Positions 7,038 through 14,826 of a DNA stretch of 27,604 nucleotides are shown here, one piece after another. Origin of the DNA: Lachnospiraceae bacterium (GTDB lineage: Bacteria; Bacillota; Clostridia; Lachnospirales; Lachnospiraceae). Below the pieces are notes generated by a model that was not told where the DNA came from, did not search any database, and saw nothing but the letters and a program-made list of their open reading frames with translations. The stretch covers positions 1 through 27,604 of the forward strand of contig JAFUWM010000018.1 of assembly GCA_017483425.1 (NCBI GenBank). Reading direction: 5' to 3'. Each line of letters begins with the position of its first letter. The stretch's first letter is position 1. The position numbers and the translations under genes were made by a program.

Positions 7038-7879
7038 ATATCTTTCAGGCTATCATAATGGGGATAGTACAGGGACTTGCTGAATTCCTGCCTGTATCAT
7101 CCTCAGGGCATCTGGCAATAATGCAGAATCTGCTGCATATAGAAACAGATACAGGGCTTTTATTTGATGTTCTTTTGCATCTGGGAACGCTTGCAGCCAT
7201 ATTTGTTGTATTCTGGAAAGATATAGTCAAGCTTATTATTGAGTTTTTCGGTATTATAGCTGATTTTTTCCGCAGGTTCAGAGACCCGGATGTTATAGTC
7301 TTAAGTTCTGCTTACAGAAGATTTGTTCTGCTGATTATAGTAAGTACAATACCTACCGGTATCCTTGGCTATATTGACAGGGATTTTGTAGAGTATGCGT
7401 CAGGAACCCTGCTTGTCCCCGGAATCGGTCTGATCATCACATCCGTGCTGCTCTTTATCTGTGACAGGATAGGGGACGGCAGAAAAGGGATAAAGAAGAT
7501 TACATATCTGAACGCTTTTGAAATAGGGATGGCACAGGGAGTCGCTACTGTTCCCGGTATATCAAGGAGCGGCGCAACCATAGCGGCCTGCCTGATGCTT
7601 GGGATCAAAAAAGAAACCGCGGTTAAATATTCTTTTATCATGTCAATACCTGCTGTTTTGGGAGCGGCTGTACTTGAGATAAAGGACGCTGCGGGCGCGT
7701 CCGTTGAGATCGGTACGGTGATCGCATATATTATTGGCATGATAGTGTCGGCTATAGTCGGTTACTTTGCGATCAGATTCATGATAGGTGTTGTCAGAAG
7801 AAAGAAATATATTTACTTTTCGATATACTGTCTGATAGTAGGATTGATAGCTATTATCGGATATTTCATAACGAAGTGA
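7034..7879 (+). CDS. uppP: Undecaprenyl-diphosphate phosphatase (BacA/UppP family)
   Basis: 281 aa polytopic membrane protein that dephosphorylates undecaprenyl diphosphate to recycle the carrier lipid for peptidoglycan and other wall polymers; over-expression of the family gives bacitracin resistance. The Glu-containing motif GLAEFLPVSSSGHL (residues 14-27) and the P-loop-like motif PGISRSGAT (174-182) are both intact, with the catalytic Glu17, His26 and Arg178 present. Hydrophobic segments fill most of the chain and it ends IGYFITK. The start overlaps the leuD stop (ATGA), so it is translated from the leu transcript; GAGGG at 7023-7027 is the likely RBS. The link between a wall-lipid gene and leucine genes looks like transcriptional convenience. 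Confidence 0.95.
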   Translation: MNIFQAIIMGIVQGLAEFLPVSSSGHLAIMQNLLHIETDTGLLFDVLLHLGTLAAIFVVFWKDIVKLIIEFFGIIADFFRRFRDPDVIVLSSAYRRFVLLIIVSTIPTGILGYIDRDFVEYASGTLLVPGIGLIITSVLLFICDRIGDGRKGIKKITYLNAFEIGMAQGVATVPGISRSGATIAACLMLGIKKETAVKYSFIMSIPAVLGAAVLEIKDAAGASVEIGTVIAYIIGMIVSAIVGYFAIRFMIGVVRRKKYIYFSIYCLIVGLIAIIGYFITK

Positions 7880-7887
7880 AGCAGTAC

Positions 7888-10494
7888 ATGGCAGAAACTA
7901 ATAAGAAGAAAACAACAAAAAGCAATAGTAAAAAAACAAATACATCAGCAAAAAATAAAAAAACTAACAGCAGTACAGCAAAAAAGAGCGGGAAGAAAGC
8001 CTCTTCCCGGTCAAAGGATATAAGTCTTCCCGAGAGAAGACCACGGACAGGCGGAAACGACGGATACAGTCCTGCGGCAGAAGCAGGAATATTGATCCTG
8101 CTTGCTGTATGCGTGCTTTTGTTTCTTGCTAATTTTGGGATAATAGGGGCTGTTGGAAATGCCGTGGCAGCTTTTCTTTTTGGTCTTTTCGGATCTACGG
8201 CCTATATTTTTCCCTTTGCCTTGTTTTTTACGGTAGTGCTTTTGGTTGCAAATCATATGAGCAGCGAGTCGGTCATAAAGGCTGTCATGATATGGCTTGC
8301 TTATCTGATCGTGGCCATGTTTTTTGAGATGGCATGGAGCGGGGATTTTGAAACCAGAAAGCAGAGCTTCGGGGGAGACGCGTATTACAGATATGGCGTG
8401 GAATACAGAAGGGGAGGAGGACTGATTCCCGGTCATATCTACGCTTTCATGTCAGAGGCTTTGGGGCAGTTTGGTACAGTTATCATAATGATAACCGTCC
8501 TGATCATATGCATAGGCGTACTAACAGGAAGGTCAATATTAAGACTTATAAAAGAGAGCTCGAGAGAAGCCGCGGAAAGCATAGTAGATAATATCGAGAT
8601 ACGGCAGGAGGAGATAAAGCGGGACAGACGCAGGAGAAGGAGAGAAGAGGGAGTATATTACGGAAGACCCCAGCCCGTCGGGAATGAGATTTCACGGCTT
8701 AAGCTTGAGCCGGAGGAGGAAGACTCTGATGAAATGAAGGAGCTTACCGCGTCAGAGGCGGAGGATCTGGATAAACTCGAACAAAAGCTGGAGGAAAGGA
8801 TACTGGGTGCAAAAGAATACACAGAACCTGAGCCTCAGCCTGAGCCGGAAGTAATGCGCGAACCCGAGCCCGAAGCTGAGCCTGAACCCGAACCAATGCC
8901 CGAGCCTGAGCCGGAACCGGTCAGAGAGGCTGCGCCTGCCCCTGTAAGGAGGGCGCCGGTGAAACGTAAGGTTGCCTCATCCACCATACCGGACGGGATG
9001 GTTGTAAATGAGAATAAGGTGTCGGATTATGTGCTGCCCCCCGTAAACATGCTTAAAAAAGGCAGCAGGAGCACGGGCAGCGCGAAGAAGGAGCAGATGG
9101 AGACGGCGCAGAAGCTCAAGGATACGCTTAAAAGCTTCGGAGTGAATGTTTCCATGACGGATGTAAGTCAGGGACCTACTGTCACGAGATATGAGATGCT
9201 GCCCGAGGCAGGTGTAAAGGTATCAAAGATAGTAAGCCTTACAGATGATATCAAGCTTGCTCTTGCCGCAGAGAGCATAAGGATCGAGGCGCCCATACCG
9301 GGCAAGAGCGCGATAGGCATCGAGGTTCCGAATGCGGAAAACACTCCCGTGATGCTGCGTGATCTCATAGAGTCGGATGAGTTTAAGAACTCGAAATCAC
9401 GGATATCATTCGCGGTAGGTAAGGACATAGGCGGAAAGCCCGTGATATTTGATATAGCAAAGATGCCTCATGTACTGATAGCCGGCGCGACGGGAGCAGG
9501 TAAGTCGGTCTGTATCAATACGATAATCATGAGTATATTATATAAGGCAAGGCCTGATGAAGTTAAGCTTATGATGATAGACCCGAAGATAGTTGAGCTT
9601 TCAATTTATAACGGGATCCCGCATCTGATGACACCGGTCGTCACTGATCCGCAGAAAGCCGCGGGAGCGCTTAACTGGAGCGTTATAGAAATGGATCGGA
9701 GATACGGCGAATTTGCCGAGCATGCGGTCAGGGATCTGAAAGGTTATAACGCATGGGCGGCAAAGGAAGGTCTTCCTCCGATGCCCCAGATAGTCATCAT
9801 AGTGGATGAGCTCGCAGACCTCATGATGACAGCGAAGAGTGATGTAGAGACGGCCATTGTGCGGCTTGCGCAAAAGGCAAGGGCTGCGGGAATGCATCTA
9901 ATAATAGCGACCCAGAGGCCTTCGGTTGATGTTATAACGGGACTTATAAAGGCAAATATGCCTAGCCGCGTCGCTTTCACTGTCACAAGCGGTACCGATT
10001 CCAGAACCATACTTGATATGGTAGGAGCCGAGAAGCTTCTGGGAAAGGGCGATATGCTTTTCTATCCCGTCGGCGCGCCAAAGCCGTCAAGAGTTCAGGG
10101 AGCCTTTGTCTCTGACGAGGAAGTTGAGGCTGTCGCGGAGTTTATCAGGGCGCAGAAAAAAGATGACGATAATGCCGGTGATATTACAGAGGCCATAAAT
10201 GCCGCCGCTGTATCGGGCACCGGAAGCGGTTCAAAGGGGGCTTCCCAGACAACGGCAGCTTCAGCAGATGACGAGGACGAGATATTCATGCAGGCGGCGG
10301 AGTTTGCGGTGAATCTCGATAAGGAAACAGTGTCCATAGGCCTGCTTCAGAGAAAATTCCGCTTAGGCTTTAACCGGGCGGCAAGGATCATGGATCAGCT
10401 GTCTGATGAAGGCATAGTTGGTGAAGAAATGGGAACCAAAGGAAGGCGGATAATAATGACGCCCGAACAATTTGAAACTTATAAGGAGAGATGA
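7888..10494 (+). CDS. ftsK: DNA translocase, FtsK/SpoIIIE family
   Basis: 868 aa, ATP-driven DNA pump that clears chromosome from the division septum. N-terminus: a Lys/Ser/Thr/Asn-rich tail (residues 1-43), then about four membrane helices (roughly 66-149 and 195-215). Next comes an acidic Pro/Glu linker (about 313-350). The RecA-like motor has Walker A GATGAGKS (533-540) and Walker B IVIIVDELADL (Asp640, Glu641). A gamma winged-helix domain (about 795-868), with DEDEIFMQAAEF and the FRLGFNRAARIMDQL helix, recognises the KOPS/SRS orienting sequences in relatives. ATG 7888 is chosen; a GTG at 7876 overlaps the uppP stop (GTGA) and would add four residues, and neither has a strong RBS. FtsK and SpoIIIE cannot be told apart from sequence alone. 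Confidence 0.94.
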   Translation: MAETNKKKTTKSNSKKTNTSAKNKKTNSSTAKKSGKKASSRSKDISLPERRPRTGGNDGYSPAAEAGILILLAVCVLLFLANFGIIGAVGNAVAAFLFGLFGSTAYIFPFALFFTVVLLVANHMSSESVIKAVMIWLAYLIVAMFFEMAWSGDFETRKQSFGGDAYYRYGVEYRRGGGLIPGHIYAFMSEALGQFGTVIIMITVLIICIGVLTGRSILRLIKESSREAAESIVDNIEIRQEEIKRDRRRRRREEGVYYGRPQPVGNEISRLKLEPEEEDSDEMKELTASEAEDLDKLEQKLEERILGAKEYTEPEPQPEPEVMREPEPEAEPEPEPMPEPEPEPVREAAPAPVRRAPVKRKVASSTIPDGMVVNENKVSDYVLPPVNMLKKGSRSTGSAKKEQMETAQKLKDTLKSFGVNVSMTDVSQGPTVTRYEMLPEAGVKVSKIVSLTDDIKLALAAESIRIEAPIPGKSAIGIEVPNAENTPVMLRDLIESDEFKNSKSRISFAVGKDIGGKPVIFDIAKMPHVLIAGATGAGKSVCINTIIMSILYKARPDEVKLMMIDPKIVELSIYNGIPHLMTPVVTDPQKAAGALNWSVIEMDRRYGEFAEHAVRDLKGYNAWAAKEGLPPMPQIVIIVDELADLMMTAKSDVETAIVRLAQKARAAGMHLIIATQRPSVDVITGLIKANMPSRVAFTVTSGTDSRTILDMVGAEKLLGKGDMLFYPVGAPKPSRVQGAFVSDEEVEAVAEFIRAQKKDDDNAGDITEAINAAAVSGTGSGSKGASQTTAASADDEDEIFMQAAEFAVNLDKETVSIGLLQRKFRLGFNRAARIMDQLSDEGIVGEEMGTKGRRIIMTPEQFETYKER
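8824..8946 (+). repeat. Pro-Glu repeat encoding the FtsK linker
   Basis: GAGCC/GAACC-type hexanucleotide units repeat imperfectly and encode alternating Glu and Pro (EPEPQPEPEVM, EPEAEPEPEPMPEPEPEP). It is part of the ftsK coding sequence, giving an extended acidic spacer between membrane domain and motor. Such tracts often vary in copy number between strains. Confidence 0.7.
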
Positions 10495-10530
10495 ATATGT
10501 TAACTACTGCGAAGCAGGAGTGTTACATAT
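10495..10530 (+). repeat. Imperfect inverted repeat between ftsK and fhs
   Basis: Arms 10495-10510 and 10514-10530 can pair around a GAA loop: 4 bp CTGC/GCAG at the tip, then ACT/AGT-type pairs across a mismatch, and an outer 6-bp ATATGT/ACATAT. It starts at the base after the ftsK stop. TTCACTCATC follows, with no U run, so it is not a standard terminator. It could be an RNA processing or attenuation element; no known riboswitch consensus was recognised in this 94-nt leader. Confidence 0.45.
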
Positions 10531-10588
10531 TCACTCATCCGACAGGAGCCAGTAAACTATAACTGAACGATATAGAGGAGGAGCATGT

Positions 10589-12259
10589 ATGAAGTCTGAC
10601 ATAGAGATAGCCCAAAGCGCGGAGCTTAAAAATATCCGCGAGATCGCTTCATCTCTTGGGATTTCAGAGGATGACCTCGAGCTTTACGGAAAATATAAAG
10701 CCAAAATATCCGATGATTTCATAAAAAGCATACAGGACAGGCCGGACGGTAAGCTTGTGCTCGTCACAGCGATAAATCCCACCCCTGCCGGAGAGGGAAA
10801 GACAACCCAGACTATCGGAATAGGGGAAGCCATGGGGCGTCTTGGGAAAAAGGCGCTTGTAGCGTTAAGGGAGCCCTCGCTTGGTCCGTGCTTCGGGATA
10901 AAAGGGGGAGCGGCAGGCGGAGGAATGGCGCAGGTGGTTCCCATGGAGGATCTGAATCTTCATTTTACGGGTGATTTTCATGCGATCACGACGGCAAATA
11001 ATCTCTGCGCGGCGATACTTGATAACCATATCCAGCAGGGGAATGAGCTTCGCATTGATACAAGACGGATCGTGCTCAAAAGATGTCTTGACTTAAATGA
11101 CCGCGCTTTAAGAAACGTCGTTATAGGACTGGGCTCGAAAGCGGACGGTTTCGTAAGGGAGGATCATTTCACGATAACTGTTGCGTCCGAGGTCATGGCC
11201 ATATTCTGTCTGGCATCTGATATGAGTGACCTGAAAAGAAGACTCGGACGCATGATAGTCGCCTATGACCTTGACGGTAAGCCCGTGACTGCTAAAGACA
11301 TAAAGGCTGTAGGCTCCATGGCGGCTCTCCTTAAGGATGCTATAAAGCCCAATATGATCCAGACGCTTGAGCATACGCCGGTACTCGTACATGGCGGACC
11401 CTTTGCCAATATAGCGCATGGCTGTAATTCCGTGATAGCTACAAAGACGGCATTAAAGCTTGCTGATATTGTCATAACCGAGGCGGGCTTCGGTGCCGAT
11501 CTCGGTGCCGAAAAATTCCTTGATATCAAATGCAGAAAGGCAGTACTTAGACCGTCCGCGGTCGTGCTTGTGGCGACTGTAAGGGCGCTTAAATACAACG
11601 GCGGGCTTTCAAAGGAAGAGCTTGGGAAGCCTGATATGGACGCGCTGAAAAAAGGTATAGCCAATCTTGGAAGACATATTGATAACTTAAAGAAATACGG
11701 ACTTCCCGTAATAGTGACGTTAAATGCCTTTGTCACGGATACAGAGGAAGAAAAGGCGTATATTGAAAAATACGCGGCAGAGAGGGGCTGTGAATTCTCA
11801 TATTCTAAAGCATGGGAAAAGGGGGGCGAAGGAGCCGAGGATCTTGCGAAAAAGATAATCAGCGTAATATCCGGGGATGATTCCACGTTTAAGTATCTCT
11901 ACCCCGATGAGATGCCGCTTAAAGAAAAGATCGAGACTATTGCATGTGAGATATACGGGGCATCGGGGGTGGATTTTTCATCAAAGGCTCTGAAGGAATT
12001 AAGTCTTATAGAGGAAATGGGCGGAGGCGCTTTCCCTGTGTGCATGGCAAAGACCCAGTATTCATTTTCGGATGATCCTGCGCTTTTGGGAGCGCCGGAG
12101 GGCTTTAATATAAGGGTAAGGGATGTTTATCTGTCAGCGGGCGCGGGCTTTGTGGTTGCGCTTACGGGAGATATCATGACTATGCCGGGACTTTCAAAGC
12201 ATCCTGCGGCATATGACATAGATGTGGATGATAACGGAAAGATAAGAGGACTTTTTTAG
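10589..12259 (+). CDS. fhs: Formate--tetrahydrofolate ligase
   Basis: 556 aa, full length for the family. It makes 10-formyl-THF from formate, THF and ATP, feeding purine and fMet synthesis and linking to FolD. The nucleotide-binding loop NPTPAGEGKTT is at residues 63-73. The family signatures REPSLGPCFGIKGGAAGGG and HFTGDFHAITTANNL follow, then VLVHGGPFANIAHGCNS and TEAGFGADLGAEKF. The RBS GAGGAGGAG (10575-10583) is 5 nt before ATG 10589. The 94-nt leader has an inverted repeat but no promoter I can defend. The stop TAG is immediately followed by the folD ATG, so the two are coupled. In acetogens this enzyme serves the Wood-Ljungdahl pathway; nothing else in the window supports that use. Confidence 0.97.
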   Translation: MKSDIEIAQSAELKNIREIASSLGISEDDLELYGKYKAKISDDFIKSIQDRPDGKLVLVTAINPTPAGEGKTTQTIGIGEAMGRLGKKALVALREPSLGPCFGIKGGAAGGGMAQVVPMEDLNLHFTGDFHAITTANNLCAAILDNHIQQGNELRIDTRRIVLKRCLDLNDRALRNVVIGLGSKADGFVREDHFTITVASEVMAIFCLASDMSDLKRRLGRMIVAYDLDGKPVTAKDIKAVGSMAALLKDAIKPNMIQTLEHTPVLVHGGPFANIAHGCNSVIATKTALKLADIVITEAGFGADLGAEKFLDIKCRKAVLRPSAVVLVATVRALKYNGGLSKEELGKPDMDALKKGIANLGRHIDNLKKYGLPVIVTLNAFVTDTEEEKAYIEKYAAERGCEFSYSKAWEKGGEGAEDLAKKIISVISGDDSTFKYLYPDEMPLKEKIETIACEIYGASGVDFSSKALKELSLIEEMGGGAFPVCMAKTQYSFSDDPALLGAPEGFNIRVRDVYLSAGAGFVVALTGDIMTMPGLSKHPAAYDIDVDDNGKIRGLF

Positions 12260-13108
12260 ATGGCTGGGATAATAGACGGGAAAAAGATAGCACAGGAAAT
12301 AAAGGATGAGGTAAAGGCCGAGATAGAGCGTGATAAGCTTGAGGCATGCCTTGCCGTTATAATCGTAGGAGAGGATCCTGCGTCACAGGTATACGTGAAA
12401 AACAAAAAAACAGCCTGTGAATACTGCGGGATAAAATCGCTTTCGTATGAGCTTGGGGCAGATACTCCAGAAGCCGAACTTGTTGCACTGATCGACAAAC
12501 TGAATCAGGATGAAAAGGTAGACGGGATTCTGGTACAGCTTCCGCTTCCGGAGCACATAAACGAGGATAATATAATAGAGGCCATAGACCCCGCAAAGGA
12601 TGTGGACGGGTTTTCGAGAAGATCGGTAGGGGCGCTTAGTATTGGAAGCGAGGGCTTTATATCCTGTACTCCGGCAGGGGTCATAGAGCTTTTAAAAAGA
12701 AGCGGAGTTGATATCGCGGGAAAGGAATGTGTAGTCATGGGAAGATCCAATATAGTCGGGAAACCCATGGCAATGCTCATGCTCAGGGAAAACGCGACTG
12801 TGACCGTAGTACATTCAAAAACCCGGCATATAGAGGATATATGCAGCAGGGCGGATATACTGATCGTTGCTATCGGAAAGCCTAAGATGATAACTGAAGA
12901 GTATGTTAAAGACGGGGCGGTAGTCATAGATGTAGGCATACACAGGGTGGATCCTGAGACAAACGGAGGGAAAAAGCTCTGCGGTGATGTGGATTATGAT
13001 GATGTGGAGCCTGTTGCTTCGCTGATCACTCCGGTTCCCGGAGGTGTAGGACCCATGACTATAGCCATGCTTATGAAAAACGTACTTATAGCAGCAAGGA
13101 ACAGATAA
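12260..13108 (+). CDS. folD: Bifunctional methylene-THF dehydrogenase/methenyl-THF cyclohydrolase
   Basis: 282 aa, standard FolD length. It interconverts 5,10-methylene-THF, methenyl-THF and 10-formyl-THF using NADP+. Catalytic Tyr45 and Lys49 lie in the YVKNK segment. Other signatures are GILVQLPLPEHI, KDVDGF, the Rossmann motif GRSNIVGKP and the C-terminal PVPGGVGPMT. ATG 12260 begins on the base after the fhs stop; AAGAGGA at 12244-12250 lies 9 nt upstream inside fhs. Together fhs-folD form a one-carbon module, and its NADPH could come partly from the NfnAB enzyme encoded downstream. Confidence 0.97.
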   Translation: MAGIIDGKKIAQEIKDEVKAEIERDKLEACLAVIIVGEDPASQVYVKNKKTACEYCGIKSLSYELGADTPEAELVALIDKLNQDEKVDGILVQLPLPEHINEDNIIEAIDPAKDVDGFSRRSVGALSIGSEGFISCTPAGVIELLKRSGVDIAGKECVVMGRSNIVGKPMAMLMLRENATVTVVHSKTRHIEDICSRADILIVAIGKPKMITEEYVKDGAVVIDVGIHRVDPETNGGKKLCGDVDYDDVEPVASLITPVPGGVGPMTIAMLMKNVLIAARNR

Positions 13109-13111
13109 AAA

Positions 13112-14233
13112 ATGCAGTGCCCGAAGTGTGGGAGTGAAATACCTGAGGGCAAGCTGTATTGCCCCAAATGCGGATATGCCGTACAGATTGTTCCGGATTA
13201 CGACGCAAGTCTTGAAGAGAATTTAGACAGCGTTGGATCGGATATAGCAGGTAATGTAAACAGGATAGACGTAGCTGAGAAAAACGCGGCTGAATTTGAT
13301 GAGGATTCCACGACCAGGGAAATACCCATGGTCAAAAAGGATGAGGTATCTGATATTGTCAGGCAGACCGCAGAGGACGATGAGAGACGTGAAAAGATAA
13401 TGACACTTGTTGTTGCAGGTCTTTTTGTCATTCTGGTCGGAATAATTGCCGTAACCGCGTCGCGCAGCATGGGCCGGGGTTCGTTTGTCCCGCAAAGAGC
13501 TGTTGACAGGGTTGTATCGGATAACACAGCCTTAAGTGTATCCGGAAGCGCTGCAGCCATGGATATTGCCGGTGATAAACAAGAGACTGATCCGGGAGAG
13601 GCTGTATCGGAGGATACGGTTTCGGAGGACACGGTGTCCATGGATGAGCTTATCGGTGAGCTTATAGTGGAACCGGAGCCCGGAAAATATAATAAGCCTC
13701 AGAACATAACTGCCAAAATCTTTTTTGAAGACGCAGAGGGCGTAGAAGACGGTGAGGATGCGTTTTCGGGGATAATATATTATACTGATGACGGCACCGA
13801 GCCGGATGAGAGCTCAACGGTATATAAGCATGAATTCCCTATGCCCATGGGACACAGCTCGTATGCTTTCAGATTTCTGGACAGCAGGGGGAATCTAAGC
13901 GATACTATTTACGTTGAGTATGATTTTAATTATGAAGGGGCGTGTTCTCCCGTTGATGCGGCAAATATCATTATAGCTACGCTTATTAATGACGGAGCGC
14001 TGCTTGATATTTACGGACATGTGCCAGGATCGACAGGGATGTATACTTATAAGTGTACGTTTATGGTAAATTCGGGAAACAGGAATTATTTCATGATCCC
14101 GGAGTACTATGAGGAGCCGGGGAGCGCAAAGAGGGAAACCGGAACCGTATACGCCGTGGATGCAGAGACGCTTGGAACATTTAAGGTGAAACAAAACTCT
14201 GACGGACAGTATAATTTTGAAATGTTTTTTTGA
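13112..14233 (+). CDS. Membrane-anchored zinc-ribbon protein, function unknown
   Basis: 373 aa. A short cytoplasmic zinc ribbon opens the chain, with Cys3/Cys6 and Cys17/Cys20 (the pairs 10 residues apart). An acidic, low-complexity stretch follows to about residue 95, then a single membrane helix (97-116, FVILVGIIAV core) and an acidic Ser/Thr/Val linker with VSEDTVSEDTVS (165-176). The outer part from about 186 has a YYTDDGTEPDESSTVY motif (223-238) resembling the chitobiase/FN3-associated sandwich domain. A further 100-residue C-terminal region is not recognised. Topology by the positive-inside rule puts the ribbon inside and the sandwich domain outside. It sits 3 nt after folD and 11 nt before xpt. 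Weak RBS AAGGA at 13096-13100. A sensor or wall-binding role is conceivable but not shown. Confidence 0.8.
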   Translation: MQCPKCGSEIPEGKLYCPKCGYAVQIVPDYDASLEENLDSVGSDIAGNVNRIDVAEKNAAEFDEDSTTREIPMVKKDEVSDIVRQTAEDDERREKIMTLVVAGLFVILVGIIAVTASRSMGRGSFVPQRAVDRVVSDNTALSVSGSAAAMDIAGDKQETDPGEAVSEDTVSEDTVSMDELIGELIVEPEPGKYNKPQNITAKIFFEDAEGVEDGEDAFSGIIYYTDDGTEPDESSTVYKHEFPMPMGHSSYAFRFLDSRGNLSDTIYVEYDFNYEGACSPVDAANIIIATLINDGALLDIYGHVPGSTGMYTYKCTFMVNSGNRNYFMIPEYYEEPGSAKRETGTVYAVDAETLGTFKVKQNSDGQYNFEMFF

Positions 14234-14244
14234 AAGGAATAGTT

Positions 14245-14814
14245 ATGAAGCTTCTTGAAGAGAGGATACTGAAGGATGGCAGAGCCGTAAACGAAGATAT
14301 ACTGAGGGTTGATACTTTCATCAACCATCAGGTCGATCCGGAGCTTATGTCAAAATGCGCAAAGGACTTTGCTTCACATTTCAGAGGGAAGGGCATTACA
14401 AAGGTGGTAACGATAGAAAGCTCCGGGATATCTCCTGCGCTGCTGACAGCATGTGATATGGGGATACCCCTTGTCATACTGAAAAAACAGCCTTCAAAGG
14501 TTTTAAATGACAATCTTTATCAGACCATGGTCACTTCTTTTACCAAGGGAACTAATTATGAGCTTACGCTGTCAAAGGATGTGATAGGTGAAAATGACCA
14601 TGTTCTTATAATCGATGATTTCCTTGCAAACGGAGAAGCGGTCACCGCAGCGGTAAGACTTCTGCGCATGGCACATGCTACCGTAGCGGGTGTGGGCGTT
14701 TTGATAGAAAAGGCATTCCAACCCGGCAGGGAAAAGCTTACCGATGCCGGATTTGAAGTGTATGCGCTCGCCCGCATAGGATCCATGTCCAGGGACAGGA
14801 TAGAATTTATCTGA
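14245..14814 (+). CDS. xpt: Xanthine phosphoribosyltransferase
   Basis: 189 aa, close to the 194 aa of B. subtilis Xpt. It salvages xanthine to XMP using PRPP. The PRPP-binding motif VLIIDDFLANGEA is at residues 120-132, and the N-terminal MKLLEERILKDG and VTIESSGISPA segments are typical of Xpt rather than Apt. ATG 14245 has AAAGGA at 14233-14238, 6 nt upstream; a TTG at 14230 overlapping the preceding stop is in frame but lies upstream of that RBS. In many Firmicutes xpt is controlled by a purine riboswitch; only 11 nt separate it from the preceding gene here, so no riboswitch can precede it. It is probably read from the fhs transcript. Confidence 0.93.
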   Translation: MKLLEERILKDGRAVNEDILRVDTFINHQVDPELMSKCAKDFASHFRGKGITKVVTIESSGISPALLTACDMGIPLVILKKQPSKVLNDNLYQTMVTSFTKGTNYELTLSKDVIGENDHVLIIDDFLANGEAVTAAVRLLRMAHATVAGVGVLIEKAFQPGREKLTDAGFEVYALARIGSMSRDRIEFI

Positions 14815-14826
14815 GGAGTTTTTGTT

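Noticed and set aside
10495..10588. ZTP (pfl) or THF riboswitch before fhs
   Set aside because: Neither consensus core is visible; only an inverted repeat can be supported.
11263..11886. 207-codon open frame antisense to fhs
   Set aside because: Ser/Ala/Pro-rich shadow of a conserved gene with no recognisable protein features.
14215..14244. Purine riboswitch upstream of xpt
   Set aside because: Only 11 nt separate xpt from the preceding coding region; there is no room and no conserved core.
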